This document shows, piece by piece, positions 16,556 to 26,149 of a stretch of DNA of 49,932 bases (position 1 is the stretch's first letter; the number at the start of each line of letters is the position of its first letter). The notes beneath the pieces are model-generated. The model searched no databases. It was given only the letters and a program-made list of their open reading frames with translations, and was not told the origin of the DNA. The DNA is from an uncultured Scytonema sp. Its GTDB lineage: Bacteria > Cyanobacteriota > Cyanobacteriia > Cyanobacteriales > Nostocaceae. Made by a program: the position numbers and the translations under genes. The DNA is taken from assembly GCA_937873135.1 (NCBI GenBank), contig CALMVQ010000069.1, positions 71,063 to 120,994 of the forward strand, read 5' to 3'.

Positions 16556-17380
16556 ATGGAATCGCAAAGGCACGGAGGAGAGTCCGCAGGGATTTGGTTA
16601 ACTTTGATGATCGGGAATTCCCGAATGCACTGGGCGTTGTTTGTTGAGGAAAAGCTAACTTGCGCGTGGGATACCGAGTATTTGCCTTTTGCTTTTGTAC
16701 ATCAGATTTCTCAATGTCAAACACTGGAAAATTTATATAAAGTTACCGGAGGAGGAAGCAGGGATACAAAGACAAATTTCCATTTTCCCACTGCTCCACT
16801 CCCCCTTCTCCTCGCTTCCGTAGTGCCCAGTCAAACAGCACTTTGGCAAACTTATCCTAATGTTCGTATTGTTACATTAGACCAAGTTCCTCTTCAAGGT
16901 TTATATTCTACATTAGGGATTGATCGTGCCTTGTCTTTATGGGGTGCAGGACAAGCTTGGGGTTTCCCAGTGCTAGTGATTGATGCGGGGACAGCACTGA
17001 CTTTTACAGGTGCTAATGGTAACCAATGTCTCGAGGGAGGAGCAATTCTTCCAGGATTGGGCTTACAGCTTGCCACTCTTGCTCAAAACACAAAGCAATT
17101 ACCAAATGTGGAAGCACCATCCTTTCTTCCTCCTCGGTTTGCTTTAAATACTGAAGAGGCGATACAAAGTGGAGTGATTTACACCCTATTAGCTGGAATC
17201 AAAGATTTTGTTGAGGCCTGGTGGCGGGATTATCCTGAAGGTAAAATTGCCATAACAGGGGGCGATCGCCAGCGACTGATCGACTACTTACAAATCCAAT
17301 TTCCTGACATTGCAGCACATTTGCTTGTGGAACCAAATTTAATATTTTGGGGAATGCAAGCCTTAATCGCCTATGTTTGA
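16556..17380 (+). CDS. coaX: Type III pantothenate kinase
   Basis: CoaX phosphorylates pantothenate, the first step of coenzyme A synthesis, and belongs to the ASKHA superfamily. The 274-residue protein shows the phosphate-binding motif [12 protein letters not shown] near its start; most CoaX have D-x-G-N-T, and I see Met where that Asp usually stands. The catalytic region is [17 protein letters not shown], followed by [13 protein letters not shown] and, near the end, [15 protein letters not shown] at 16535 opens the frame; the ATG at 16556 is preferred. It is divergent from flv3 with a 106-bp gap. Cytosolic. Confidence 0.9.
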   Translation: MESQRHGGESAGIWLTLMIGNSRMHWALFVEEKLTCAWDTEYLPFAFVHQISQCQTLENLYKVTGGGSRDTKTNFHFPTAPLPLLLASVVPSQTALWQTYPNVRIVTLDQVPLQGLYSTLGIDRALSLWGAGQAWGFPVLVIDAGTALTFTGANGNQCLEGGAILPGLGLQLATLAQNTKQLPNVEAPSFLPPRFALNTEEAIQSGVIYTLLAGIKDFVEAWWRDYPEGKIAITGGDRQRLIDYLQIQFPDIAAHLLVEPNLIFWGMQALIAYV

Positions 17381-17570
17381 AACCTCCCCCTTGAATTAGA
17401 GAAGTTATCGTTTGAGTCACATACAGTAGTCGCTCCTCATAGCGCTCTTGAGGGGCATCCCTCTCCCAAACTTGTCAAAGGCGCACTTGGAGAGGTCGAG
17501 AATGTATGAGATACAATTGAAAACCCTATTATACCATTTTGCAAATTGATGTAACAGAATTCTCTCGGCT

Positions 17571-18398
17571 TTAGCCAAAGGAGGCGTCAAAAATAGTGAT
17601 AAATTCCCGAATATCTGCAGCCACAAGCCCTGCATGAGACTCAGGTAAGTCAGCTTCTGCATTGGCAATCATTTTCAAAGACGCCCGTGTGGCTTGTTGG
17701 GCATACGCTTGACTCATGGCTACAGTTTCTGGAGTGTCTTTCCCACCTTGTAGAATTAAAACTGGGGCTTTGAGCGAGTACAATTGATTATGCAATAATT
17801 CTGCTTCAATTTCTGGCTGTCGGCGTTGGAACAAGATCTGGCAAGCTGTAGGATATTGCAACATAACTTGACGGAACTGCCAATCTCGTTCAATGTTTGC
17901 ATTCCAACCTAGTGCTTTAGTTAATGGGCGAAGGAATCGTAACAATTTAAACACCAACGAAGAACCATTGACTAATCGTCGCATTTTTCGCCAGCGCGCT
18001 TGTTGTCCTTCTATTTCTACGCCCTCTGGTGCTAGTAGAACCAAACCGTCAATTTTTTCTGGGTACTTCAAAGCATAACGAGCAGCAATCCAGCCCCCAA
18101 GTGAATGTCCCACCAAATAAATCTTTTCGAGCTTTAAAGCATGTACAAACTCGGCTAAACTTTCTACTTGCAGATCGATTGAGTAGTGTACATCAGGATA
18201 CTCAGACTCGCCAAACCCATACATATCTGGTGCGAAGCAATGGAAATCTTGCCAAAGCAATTCCATTACTGAGATCCATTGACTACTATCGTTCCAAGCA
18301 CCATGTAAAAAAATAACCGGAATTCCTTCGCCAACCTCGCGCCAGAATAGCAACCCTTGAGAGAGTTTTCTTCGAGAGTTACGAAATAGAGCATCCAT
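17571..18398 (-). CDS. Alpha/beta hydrolase
   Basis: A 275-residue hydrolase-fold protein of unknown substrate. It has VIFLHGAWNDSSQW (oxyanion region), the nucleophile elbow YLVGHSLGGWIAARYA and an acid in LQGGKDTPETV. The C-terminal motif reads ANAEADLPESHAGLVA. The position that usually carries the catalytic histidine (G-H-x-x) is Ala here, but a histidine stands five residues on (PESH), which may take over. The ATG at 18398 gives MDALFRNSRRKLSQGL. It lies downstream of the Nudix gene on the same strand, with a long hairpin between them. Confidence 0.82.
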   Translation of the reverse strand: MDALFRNSRRKLSQGLLFWREVGEGIPVIFLHGAWNDSSQWISVMELLWQDFHCFAPDMYGFGESEYPDVHYSIDLQVESLAEFVHALKLEKIYLVGHSLGGWIAARYALKYPEKIDGLVLLAPEGVEIEGQQARWRKMRRLVNGSSLVFKLLRFLRPLTKALGWNANIERDWQFRQVMLQYPTACQILFQRRQPEIEAELLHNQLYSLKAPVLILQGGKDTPETVAMSQAYAQQATRASLKMIANAEADLPESHAGLVAADIREFITIFDASFG

Positions 18399-18446
18399 TT
18401 TTATTTAGCAGTTTACCCTTTGATGATTTTATATTTTTATATGCTT

Positions 18447-18495
18447 TTTATCATTATTCATTAGTCTTAACAAAAGACTAATGAATAATGATAAA
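18447..18495. repeat. Perfect 22-bp inverted repeat
   Basis: 18447-18468 and 18474-18495 are perfect reverse complements (core ttattcattagtctt) around a 5-nt loop. It sits between the Nudix stop and the downstream hydrolase start. There is no T-run on the minus strand after it, so it is not a textbook terminator. Confidence 0.7.
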
Positions 18496-18524
18496 TGACG
18501 ACCTCAACGAAAAAAAAGTGTCTT

Positions 18525-19019
18525 TTATGCCAGTGTTGTTAAGCCTTGCAAGTAATCTTGCAACTGGCGGGTGTGATCGTGAGACATTTGTCCTGGAGGT
18601 AGGGAGTTGAGAGGAAAAGCTTGGATTTCCATAACCTCTAAAGTATCCTGAATTTCCATTTTTCCCTGCACTTCTGCTTCAACCACAACACAAATCGAAT
18701 GAATTCTCGGATCGCGATCTGCTGCGGAGTAAACACCAACCAAACGTCTAATTTTTACCAGATCCAGTCCAGTCTCTTCCATCAACTCCCGGTGAACTGT
18801 ACTAGGAATATCTTCTCCCCAGTCCACGATACCTCCGGGTAATGCCCAACGACCATTGTCACGCCTTCTGATCAGTACAATCCGACCATCAGGTAAAATT
18901 GGGATGATACTCGTGCCAGGAATAGGATGACGAAAGATAAGACCTAGCACGGTTTGTCCGTAACGCCATAAGTTACGTGTGGAGCGGCTAGCTACAGTTA
19001 AAAAAGCAAAAACGTTCAA
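18525..19019 (-). CDS. Nudix hydrolase
   Basis: A 164-residue Nudix enzyme; these cleave nucleoside diphosphates linked to another group. The Nudix box G-x5-E-x7-R-E-U-x-E-E-x-G-U is complete: GIVDWGEDIPSTVHRELMEE then TGL. The strand before it, IPILPDGRIVLIRRRDNGRW, is typical of the fold. The N-terminal ~30 residues are hydrophobic/basic (MNVFAFLTVASRSTRNLW) and may be a membrane-facing helix or non-native. The start is a TTG at 19019, as no ATG is available in the frame. Substrate unknown. Confidence 0.85.
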   Translation of the reverse strand: MNVFAFLTVASRSTRNLWRYGQTVLGLIFRHPIPGTSIIPILPDGRIVLIRRRDNGRWALPGGIVDWGEDIPSTVHRELMEETGLDLVKIRRLVGVYSAADRDPRIHSICVVVEAEVQGKMEIQDTLEVMEIQAFPLNSLPPGQMSHDHTRQLQDYLQGLTTLA

Positions 19020-19511
19020 TCTTCAAATGTCTATACTTACAGAGCAGATACCACCATTTACATTAGTCTAGCAACTAAAATATTCATAATTTTAGGTGAT
19101 ATTTTATACTAAAGTATCAGTAGGTTTGGTTTTTATTCTAACGCTCGTCGTAGAACATATCAATATTATCACCTGAGCAAAATAAAAGTGTAGCAATTGT
19201 ATATAAGCTGTTAGCTGCTAGCAATTAAATGTAATTATTCTTACTCTCTCGTTTCATCTGAACCGGACAAAACTGGAAAACCCTTTTGATTGGTGTACTC
19301 GCTTGCCTAATTCCCAAAGGTAACCCCGAATTCCCCCTGATCCCTCTCTCCTGCGTCTTGACATCTTAACTAAGAATGCAGTAATCTAGATTGCTGTTTA
19401 AAATATGTAGATAGCTGGATTAGGCTAAAAGTATATCAGTAACATTGGTAGTTGATATTTTTGACGTGATGCCTAAATGCAGCTTTTTGTTGTTTATTCA
19501 ATGAGGTGAAC
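19020..19511. other. AT-rich divergent spacer
   Basis: No reading frame of interest is present in this 492-bp spacer between the Nudix gene and the small basic protein. I see no repeats beyond short gctgttagctgctag-type motifs near 19208. Promoters for both flanking genes should lie here. Confidence 0.4.
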
Positions 19512-19679
19512 ATGGCCAAGCGCCGCAACCCCAAAAAAGAAAAGGCGCTACGGAACCAGGCATATGCCCGAAAGTTTCGTAAACGAACTACAACAGGACG
19601 TTTCCAGAGAAGGTTCCAGCAAAGAACTCCGAAGAGTGAAGAAGATGAGGGCGCAGCAACTCTTGATGCTGCTGAATAA
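19512..19679 (+). CDS. Small basic cyanobacterial protein (55 aa), function unknown
   Basis: A 55-codon gene with ribosome binding site gaggtga seven bases before the ATG. The product begins MAKRRNPKKEKALRNQAYAR, continues with KFRKRTTTGRFQRRFQQR and ends in an acidic tail (SEEDEGAATLDAAE). The strongly basic first two thirds suggest binding to RNA or ribosomes, and the pattern looks conserved in cyanobacteria as far as I recall. No named family can be given. Codon use and the binding site make it a convincing gene; a 93-codon frame on the other strand is its shadow. Confidence 0.8.
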   Translation: MAKRRNPKKEKALRNQAYARKFRKRTTTGRFQRRFQQRTPKSEEDEGAATLDAAE

Positions 19680-20331
19680 GTAGCCCGGACAGTAAGAGGT
19701 TGGGGGAACTGCCTCATGGATAAAATTTAGGAGTTTGAGAAACAGACACCTTTTTTTGAAGCCCTGTGCATACCCTTAAATTTTTGCTCTTCTCCATAAA
19801 TAATGGTGCTACAAACCATATGCTAGAAGGTCTTACAAGTTTTATCCTTGCCTCTGTGCCTTCTAAATCTTAATTTGATTTCGTATTGAGGGTGTACAAA
19901 TGTACGCCCTTAATTTGTCTAAGCTAAGACTTACGCACTATACAAATTGAATATCTTGTGTATTATACGGATAATGGTCGTTTCCGACTTGTAGGGGCTC
20001 TCGGCCGAGAGCCCCTACGCTCGGTGGACGGGAAAACTGTCCCCTTTTTGCGCCCTCACCGATAATCTCCTGGCACTTTTTGGACACCACTAACGGCATC
20101 AAAACAAGGGGGCAGATAGTGAGTTGCTGAGGTTAGATCTTGGTAGACATAGTACTTTGGTGAGCAACCTGCTCCCGTCAAGCTCTCCCTTAAATAATCT
20201 GTTGGCGGTGTTCGGATTCTGCACGGTTGAGGTAATCTCCGGGAAGGATACTAGAGTCGATCAACATGCTCTGGGGTAGAAATGTAGTTCAACAACTGCC
20301 TCAAGCGATCACCATAAATCTTAATTTGTAA
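19680..20331. other. Long spacer with a 28-bp palindrome
   Basis: This 652-bp spacer contains no supported gene. At 19991-20018 lies a perfect 28-bp palindrome starting gtaggggctctcgg, with no loop. A motif acttacgca precedes it at 19928. Around 20190-20270 the minus strand has a 25-residue frame (MLIDSSILPGDYLNRAESEH...) that looks protein-like but is broken by stops on both sides, perhaps a relic. Confidence 0.5.
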
Positions 20332-21723
20332 TTACGAATTAAGATTTATTTGGGTGTGAGCAGCTTGGAGTGCTTTGTGTACTTGTGCAAAGCCTGTACC
20401 TCCGTAGCTGTTACGCGCTGCAACAACTTGTTTGGGCGAGATGGCTTCGTAAATATCTGCTGCAAATGCGGGATGTAATTGTTTCCACTCATCCAAAGTT
20501 AGATCTTTTAGGAGTTTACCAGCAGCAATACTGGTTTTGACAACTTTGCCAACAAGGTTATAAGCTTCTCGAAAGGGAACGCCTCTTGCTGCTAGATAAT
20601 CTGCTACGTCTGTCGCATTGGAAAAGTCTTCTGTCACTGCTTCCGCCAAGCGTTGGGTGCGAAATTCCAAACCTTCCCTCAGCAAAATAGTCATTGCTTC
20701 CAAACAGGCTTTCACTGTGTTAACACTGTCGAATAAACCTTCTTTATCTTCTTGTAAGTCTTTGTTGTATGCCAAGGGTAGTCCTTTGACAATGACCAGC
20801 ATAGCTTGGAGATGGCCAAATACCCGTCCGGTTTTTCCGCGTACCAATTCTGGTACGTCGGGGTTTTTCTTTTGAGGCATAATGCTGGAACCAGTGGCAC
20901 AGCTATCTTTGAGGGTGACAAAGCTGAATTCCTGTGATGACCAAAGAATGACTTCCTCTGAAAGGCGGCTCAGGTGTACCATGATTAAGCTAGCTGCACA
21001 GAGAAATTCAATCGCAAAGTCGCGATCGCTAACCCCATCAAGGCTATTAGCATAAACGTCGTCAAAATGCAATAGGTCTGCTGTGTAATGGCGATCTATA
21101 GGGAAAGTTGTTCCTGCCAAAGCACCGCACCCTAAGGGTGAGATATTCACCCGATGGTCAACATCACCCAAGCGTTCCCAGTCACGTTGCGCCATCTGAA
21201 AGTACGCTAAGAGATGGTGAGCTAAACTTACAGGTTGAGCGCGTTGTAGGTGGGTATAACCGGGAATGAGAGTCTCAACGTGTTTTTCCGCAACATTGAG
21301 TAATACACTTTGAAATTCTCGTAGTTGGCTACGAATTTGTTGAATTTGGTCGCGGAGGTAAAGTCTGGTGTCAGTGCCAACTTGGTCGTTCCGGGAACGA
21401 GCAGTGTGTATTTTTTTTCCTACATCACCAGTAATTTCTACGAGCCTGTGTTCTACGGCAAAATGTACATCTTCCGCATCAATACCTGGAAGAAATTTGC
21501 CTTGCTGATATTCTTGCCGGATTTGTTCTAAACCCGCAACAAGAAGACTTCCTTCTTCTTGAGAAATGATACCAGTGTGAGCCAGCATTTTGGCATGAGC
21601 TTGGGAACCAGTTAGGTCGTATTCTATTAATTCAATGTCAAAGTTGATACTAGCATTAAACCGAGCGATCGCCGGATGCAATGCTGATTCAAACCGCTGA
21701 CTCCAAGTTTGTTGTTCAGTCAT
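20332..21723 (-). CDS. argH: Argininosuccinate lyase
   Basis: ArgH splits argininosuccinate into arginine and fumarate, the last step of arginine synthesis. The 463-residue protein has all fumarase/aspartase superfamily marks: [19 protein letters not shown], the catalytic histidine in [12 protein letters not shown], and the signature [19 protein letters not shown] containing the catalytic serine. The N-terminus ([17 protein letters not shown]) is normal. Monocistronic here, although arginine feeds cyanophycin made by CphA later in the window. Confidence 0.97.
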   Translation of the reverse strand: MTEQQTWSQRFESALHPAIARFNASINFDIELIEYDLTGSQAHAKMLAHTGIISQEEGSLLVAGLEQIRQEYQQGKFLPGIDAEDVHFAVEHRLVEITGDVGKKIHTARSRNDQVGTDTRLYLRDQIQQIRSQLREFQSVLLNVAEKHVETLIPGYTHLQRAQPVSLAHHLLAYFQMAQRDWERLGDVDHRVNISPLGCGALAGTTFPIDRHYTADLLHFDDVYANSLDGVSDRDFAIEFLCAASLIMVHLSRLSEEVILWSSQEFSFVTLKDSCATGSSIMPQKKNPDVPELVRGKTGRVFGHLQAMLVIVKGLPLAYNKDLQEDKEGLFDSVNTVKACLEAMTILLREGLEFRTQRLAEAVTEDFSNATDVADYLAARGVPFREAYNLVGKVVKTSIAAGKLLKDLTLDEWKQLHPAFAADIYEAISPKQVVAARNSYGGTGFAQVHKALQAAHTQINLNS

Positions 21724-21923
21724 AGAAATTAGAGGAGAGGGGAGAAGTCAGTTGCGTGCAACGCCATTCATCTGAGCGACGGCGTCTTTTGTACAGCAGA
21801 ACTGCGGGAAGAATCCATTGCATTGAGCCAACACCGCGCTCTAAAGAGACGTTGAGCAAACTGGCGTTAGGGAGTTCGGGGAATAAAGGAGTCTTACTCC
21901 CTATTCCCTACTCCCCAATTGTT

Positions 21924-22187
21924 TTAGCCGTAGCTTGTCAGATTCCGAAGCATATACCCAAGTCCCAGTCCAATCAACAATGCCCACACTTGCCCTGTCT
22001 GTACAAAGTGGTTAAAGGCTTTTTGCATTTGACCTAGAACGTTTGGATCGCTAATCTGTTGAGCTAACAATGTCCAATTTACAGGAATATAACCAAGAGA
22101 GTTAAAAACTGAATCGCTAAATAAGTTCATATTTTGTAATAACACGCAAACAACGGGCAATAGTTCATAAGTCAGCATAAGCGCCAT
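21924..22187 (-). CDS. Small hypothetical protein with a C-terminal membrane helix
   Basis: An 87-residue frame whose function I do not recognise. The central part (NWTLLAQQISDPNVLGQMQK) is amphipathic; the C-terminal WALLIGLGLGYMLRN is a short membrane helix followed by a polar end. A second ATG at 22130 would give a 68-residue protein starting MNLFSDSVFNSLGYIP, and the first 19 residues might be non-coding. Neither start has a clear ribosome binding site. Likely a conserved cyanobacterial protein, but weakly supported. Confidence 0.5.
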   Translation of the reverse strand: MALMLTYELLPVVCVLLQNMNLFSDSVFNSLGYIPVNWTLLAQQISDPNVLGQMQKAFNHFVQTGQVWALLIGLGLGYMLRNLTSYG

Positions 22188-22411
22188 AACACTACAGTGC
22201 TGATAGTGAGTCCAGTTCTGAATGAGTGTCTCCTGCCGTGGGGAATGACGCTACACGAACAAGGCTCTTAGAGTCACCGGAAGAGTTGATAGCTAAAGGC
22301 TAAATGCTTACATTGATTCCGTTGGGCAAGATGACTCCACTGTCATAACCTTTACATGCTGTCAATGTCCAGCTTTACAAGCAGCTACACTTAACTCTTG
22401 CCTGATCACAA

Positions 22412-23176
22412 TTACCCTTTATTTTCAATCACATCTACCCAAGACCAATTATCATTAATTTGTTTAATTTCTAAAATTGATATATCTGATTTTATATTTC
22501 CTACTCCAAAAAGATAGTTTTCAATAGGTGTACTGTAATTCAGTTTATAAAGCAAAGCAGTATAATTATGCTGATCACGACTCGTAAAAAAAACTATCAC
22601 TTTATTCCGGTTCTCTTTATTAGTAACGATATTAATTTCTCCACCTTTGGTACCACTCTGAGAAAGATCAGTGTATTGAGAAGGTAATTGAAATTCATAA
22701 ATTTTATGTAAAACATTATTAATATTATCTAACCATTTCATCTGTTGCGAATCATTAGGTTTTAATGTACCTGATTCAATCATTTTAACTATTGAGCCAC
22801 GCTCTCCGGCATGAGAATAAAAATTCTGTAATACAACAAGATTATGGATTACCAACAAAAGTACAACAGTAAAAATGTTTACAAGGAAAGGAAGTATAGC
22901 TTTATATTTGGAGCGTTTAGAGCGGGATAATTCTTCTAAAGCATACCTAAAAGACAACATTAAGAGAATCAAAAAGAATATTAGTGCTAATAAAAAATAA
23001 AACCCTTTGTCAATAAATGTAGTGTAATTTAATTTAAGAGAATTTAAGCTGTATAGAAACGTATACTGAGCAGAATGAGGTAAAAATAACCCTCTTAGTA
23101 GAAGTAACAGAACACCTGTCGCTAAAGATAAATTCAAAAGTACAGTTTGCTGTATACGTGGATTAACTTTAATCAT
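22412..23176 (-). CDS. Hypothetical membrane protein with extracytoplasmic domain
   Basis: A 254-residue protein of no family I know. It has three membrane segments: VLLNLSLATGVLLLLLRGLF, GFYFLLALIFFLILLMLSF and FLVNIFTVVLLLVIHNLVV. The last ~130 residues form a soluble domain with SQSGTKGGEINIVTN and ENRNKVIVFFTSRD. The start at 23176 is chosen because ggtgaggt sits in front of that ATG; an upstream GTG is less likely. The gene is much more A/T-rich than its neighbours, a sign of acquisition or weak constraint. Confidence 0.65.
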   Translation of the reverse strand: MIKVNPRIQQTVLLNLSLATGVLLLLLRGLFLPHSAQYTFLYSLNSLKLNYTTFIDKGFYFLLALIFFLILLMLSFRYALEELSRSKRSKYKAILPFLVNIFTVVLLLVIHNLVVLQNFYSHAGERGSIVKMIESGTLKPNDSQQMKWLDNINNVLHKIYEFQLPSQYTDLSQSGTKGGEINIVTNKENRNKVIVFFTSRDQHNYTALLYKLNYSTPIENYLFGVGNIKSDISILEIKQINDNWSWVDVIENKG

Positions 23177-23285
23177 TAAGTACCTCACCACAGTGGTATT
23201 TATCTATACCTAATATAACAAGTTAGACTGATTCTAAAATAAACTATATTTGCTGTAAATATAAAGATTCTACTAAGTCGCCTTA

Positions 23286-23391
23286 CTACTACACGGTGGC
23301 GGAAATAAACCTACCATACGGAACTGGCAGAAAGCCTACAATCCAAACTTTCCAAACTTTTTGAATTTTTAATTCTGCTATACGGTACTAG
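23286..23391 (-). mobile_element. MITE-like repeat, copy C (diverged, inverted)
   Basis: This is the most diverged copy of the family seen at 11461 and 49244, in the opposite orientation. Read on the minus strand it starts ctagtaccgtatagcag and contains aattcaaaaag and ggtttatttccgccac, the family's core. The outer end at 23286 is degraded to ctactac. It lies in the spacer between the hypothetical membrane protein and larB. Confidence 0.6.
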
Positions 23392-23435
23392 AAATTTATA
23401 AACAGTCAGGAATCAGGATACAAAAGTTATTCTTC

Positions 23436-24251
23436 TTACCCTGCACCTTGATAAGTCAGATCTGCTGATGACTGACTACTGAGAGCTGAAAGCTTATCAG
23501 CTGTTCGTAAAATCTGCCCTGCCAAAACTGCTGCACCAAAGCCGTTGTCAATATTCACCACACCTACACCAGGTGCACAAGAATTGAGCATTGTCAAGAG
23601 GGGTGCTAATCCTCCAAAACTGGCACCGTAACCGATGCTGGTAGGAACAGCAATGACGGGACAATCAGCCAAACCAGCAACGACACTGGGTAAAGCGCCT
23701 TCCATTCCAGCTACAACAATTAACACAGATGCTGATTCAATAACGTGGCGGTTATTCAGCAAACGGTGAATACCCGCAACCCCGACATCCCAAAGACGCT
23801 GTACGCAGAAACCAGAAAGTTCTGCGGTAACAGCCGCTTCTTCAGCTATGGGTAAATCAGCAGTTCCAGCAGACAGAATGGCGATCGCACCAGGATGCCG
23901 TGATTCAATGGTAGGAGGAGCAATAGCACAAATTCGCGCTAAAGAGTAGTAGCGCAAACCTTTCACTTTAGTTTCTAGTACTTCATAAACTGTTGGTTCT
24001 ATGCGGGTTGCCATCACAACTGAGTTATGGTGGCGCATCACCTCCATAATTTGAGCAATTTGATCGGGAGTTTTGCCCAGTCCCCAGATAACTTCTGGGA
24101 AACCAGTTCTCAAAGCACGGTGATGATCAATTTTGGCAAAATCGCCTACAGGTTCATAAGCCAAGCGTTTGAGTTTTTCTTGTGCTGCATCTGGAGTCAC
24201 GTTACCATTGGCAACGGCTTCTAGGAGCGATCGCAAACTATCATCTGTCAT
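23436..24251 (-). CDS. larB: Pyridinium-3,5-biscarboxylic acid mononucleotide synthase LarB
   Basis: LarB carboxylates and hydrolyses nicotinic acid adenine dinucleotide, the first step in making the nickel-pincer cofactor of lactate racemase-type enzymes; it is a relative of PurE. The 271-residue protein starts MTDDSLRSLLEAVANGNVTP (ATG 24251; an ATG 21 bp further up is also in frame). The N-terminal half includes IDHHRALRTGFPEVIWGLGK, the C-terminal PurE-like half AILSAGTADLPIAEEA and VVAGMEGALPSVVAGL, all diagnostic. It begins within 35 bp of the stop of the upstream SBP gene, so it may be last in a four-gene operon. LarC and LarE are not in the window. Confidence 0.92.
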   Translation of the reverse strand: MTDDSLRSLLEAVANGNVTPDAAQEKLKRLAYEPVGDFAKIDHHRALRTGFPEVIWGLGKTPDQIAQIMEVMRHHNSVVMATRIEPTVYEVLETKVKGLRYYSLARICAIAPPTIESRHPGAIAILSAGTADLPIAEEAAVTAELSGFCVQRLWDVGVAGIHRLLNNRHVIESASVLIVVAGMEGALPSVVAGLADCPVIAVPTSIGYGASFGGLAPLLTMLNSCAPGVGVVNIDNGFGAAVLAGQILRTADKLSALSSQSSADLTYQGAG

Positions 24252-24284
24252 TTGTGATTTGTCCTTTGTCATTTGTCAAGTCAA

Positions 24285-26099
24285 CTAATTGCTTACTTTC
24301 AGTTCAAACTTGTTCCATAACGTTCCTGCTTGAGAACCGAGTGCAGAGAATTTGACGTTTTGGATGCGATCGCGCACTGCTACCAAAGATAAAGCATCTA
24401 CCAAATAAATGTAAGGCAAATACTCTTGAGATAAACGTTGCGTTTCAGCATAAATCTCTTTGCGCTTTGCTTCGTCTAACTCCTGTGCGCCTTTAATATA
24501 AAGACGGCCAATTTCCGCCTCCCAATCTGCTACCTCCCAACCAGTCAGAGGTTCTTGCGATGCTTGTGGTTTCTGATTGAATGTATGCAAACCGCCCTCA
24601 GGTAACCAAACATTTGCTCCATCATTTGGTTCTATACTTCCAATCAATCCTAATAGATAACAGTCCCAGTCTAGAGTGTGAGAAATTTTGTCTACCAGGG
24701 TATTGAAGGCGATAGGGTTATAATCAACTTGAATACCAATTTTACTCAAATCTTGCTTGATTTGCGCTCCCATCAACACGCGAGTTTTATTTTCGGCATT
24801 AGTGATTAAATTGAAACGTACAAGATTTCCCTTAGCATCTATTAACTGGTTTCTCGGATTGTATTTAAAGCCTGCATTTAATAGTAATTTTTTAGCTTTC
24901 TCTAAATTATAATCGTAAACTTTTAAACCTTGTTCAGCCGTAATGTAGTAAGGACTTTGAATCTCTATTGGTGAATTTTGCATCACACCAATACCCCGAA
25001 AAGCATTATTCAACATTGTTTTTCTGTCAATCGCATAGGCAACCGCTTGTCTAAAAGCAAGAGTATTAAACCAACGAGATTTTATCGGCTCGACTACAGG
25101 ATTGCCATTTTTCCTACGACCTTTATTAAGATTAAAAGAAATAAAATTCTGACCAAATGCAGGTCCACCATTGTATATTCTAAATTGTCCTCTTTTTTCC
25201 TCCCGTTTCAGCAGAGAGAAATTCTCTGGAGAAACTTGAACGGTATCCAAACCTCCAGAGCGAAATTGCAGGACGATTGTATCAGTCGATTCAATAATTT
25301 GCCAAACGATTCTCTCAACGTAAGGCAATTGATTTCCTTGGCTATCTTTGCGCCAATAGTAAGGATTTCGCCGAAATACTACCCGTTGACTGGGAGTATA
25401 ACTTTCTATTTTGTAGGCACCGTTGACGACAATTTCACTGGGATTGGTATCGGTTTTCCAAGTTGATAAAAACTGAGGATTTCCCTTTGCATCTTTAGCT
25501 TGAACAGATGCCAGTAAAGCGTGTTTTGGCAAAATACCAATTGAACTTGTCCCTCCTCCCGAATTTGCAAAAAGGAAAGGTGCAAAAGGTTCGGGGAGAA
25601 TAAACTCTACGCGACGTTTGTCGATTTTTCGTATTTGGGGAAAAGCACCACTTTTACCAATTTTTAATCCATCTTTCCAATCTGTGGGAATCTGTTTATT
25701 GAAAATGACATCTTCATAAGTGAACATCACATCATCTGCAGTCAGCGGTTCTCCATCCGACCATTTCAAACCCTCTCGTAGGGTGAAAACTAGATGTTTT
25801 TTATCATCAGAAGTTGTCCAAGATTCAGCTAAAGCTGGTTCGATTTTCCCCGTAATAGCGTTCAGGGTAGTTAGCCCTTCAGCAGTAAAGAGAAAAACAT
25901 GAGGATATTCTTGATTGAAAGCGTGGTTAAACGTCTTCGGATCGCCGATATCACTTGTCACCCATTGGGAAACCTGTGCTGCCTCAGTTTTGAATTTAGC
26001 TGGGTGACAATTGGTGAGGGTAAGTTGACAAATCAGCAATAGAGTTAACGTGGATAGAACTGAAAGCCAACGGCGGCGAGAAGGGAAAGCAAAAATCAT
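24285..26099 (-). CDS. ABC transporter substrate-binding lipoprotein, family 5 (copy 1)
   Basis: A 604-residue solute-binding protein of the peptide/nickel class (SBP_bac_5). Such lipoproteins deliver peptides, nickel or other solutes to OppBC/DppBC-type permeases. Seen: a signal segment (RRRWLSVLSTLTLLLICQ) with a lipobox-like LTNC, domain motifs SDIGDPKTFN, LREGLKWSDGEPLTADDVMF, RRNPYYWRKDSQGNQLPYVE and FRQAVAYAIDRKTML. An upstream TTG was rejected in favour of ATG 26099. Its signal peptide differs from those of the next two copies, so it is the older paralogue. No permease or ATPase gene is nearby. Confidence 0.9.
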   Translation of the reverse strand: MIFAFPSRRRWLSVLSTLTLLLICQLTLTNCHPAKFKTEAAQVSQWVTSDIGDPKTFNHAFNQEYPHVFLFTAEGLTTLNAITGKIEPALAESWTTSDDKKHLVFTLREGLKWSDGEPLTADDVMFTYEDVIFNKQIPTDWKDGLKIGKSGAFPQIRKIDKRRVEFILPEPFAPFLFANSGGGTSSIGILPKHALLASVQAKDAKGNPQFLSTWKTDTNPSEIVVNGAYKIESYTPSQRVVFRRNPYYWRKDSQGNQLPYVERIVWQIIESTDTIVLQFRSGGLDTVQVSPENFSLLKREEKRGQFRIYNGGPAFGQNFISFNLNKGRRKNGNPVVEPIKSRWFNTLAFRQAVAYAIDRKTMLNNAFRGIGVMQNSPIEIQSPYYITAEQGLKVYDYNLEKAKKLLLNAGFKYNPRNQLIDAKGNLVRFNLITNAENKTRVLMGAQIKQDLSKIGIQVDYNPIAFNTLVDKISHTLDWDCYLLGLIGSIEPNDGANVWLPEGGLHTFNQKPQASQEPLTGWEVADWEAEIGRLYIKGAQELDEAKRKEIYAETQRLSQEYLPYIYLVDALSLVAVRDRIQNVKFSALGSQAGTLWNKFELKVSN

Positions 26100-26149
26100 G
26101 GGGTAGTGAATCGTGTTAGGCAATTAGCAATTAGCAAACCAGACACCTT

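Noticed and set aside
19436-19717. 93-codon minus-strand frame
   Set aside because: It is the shadow of the 55-residue basic protein on the plus strand, which has a good ribosome binding site.
20190-20270. 25-codon minus-strand frame (MLIDSSILPGDYLNRAESEH...)
   Set aside because: Protein-like but too short and bounded by stops; could be a relic of a larger gene, not enough to list separately.
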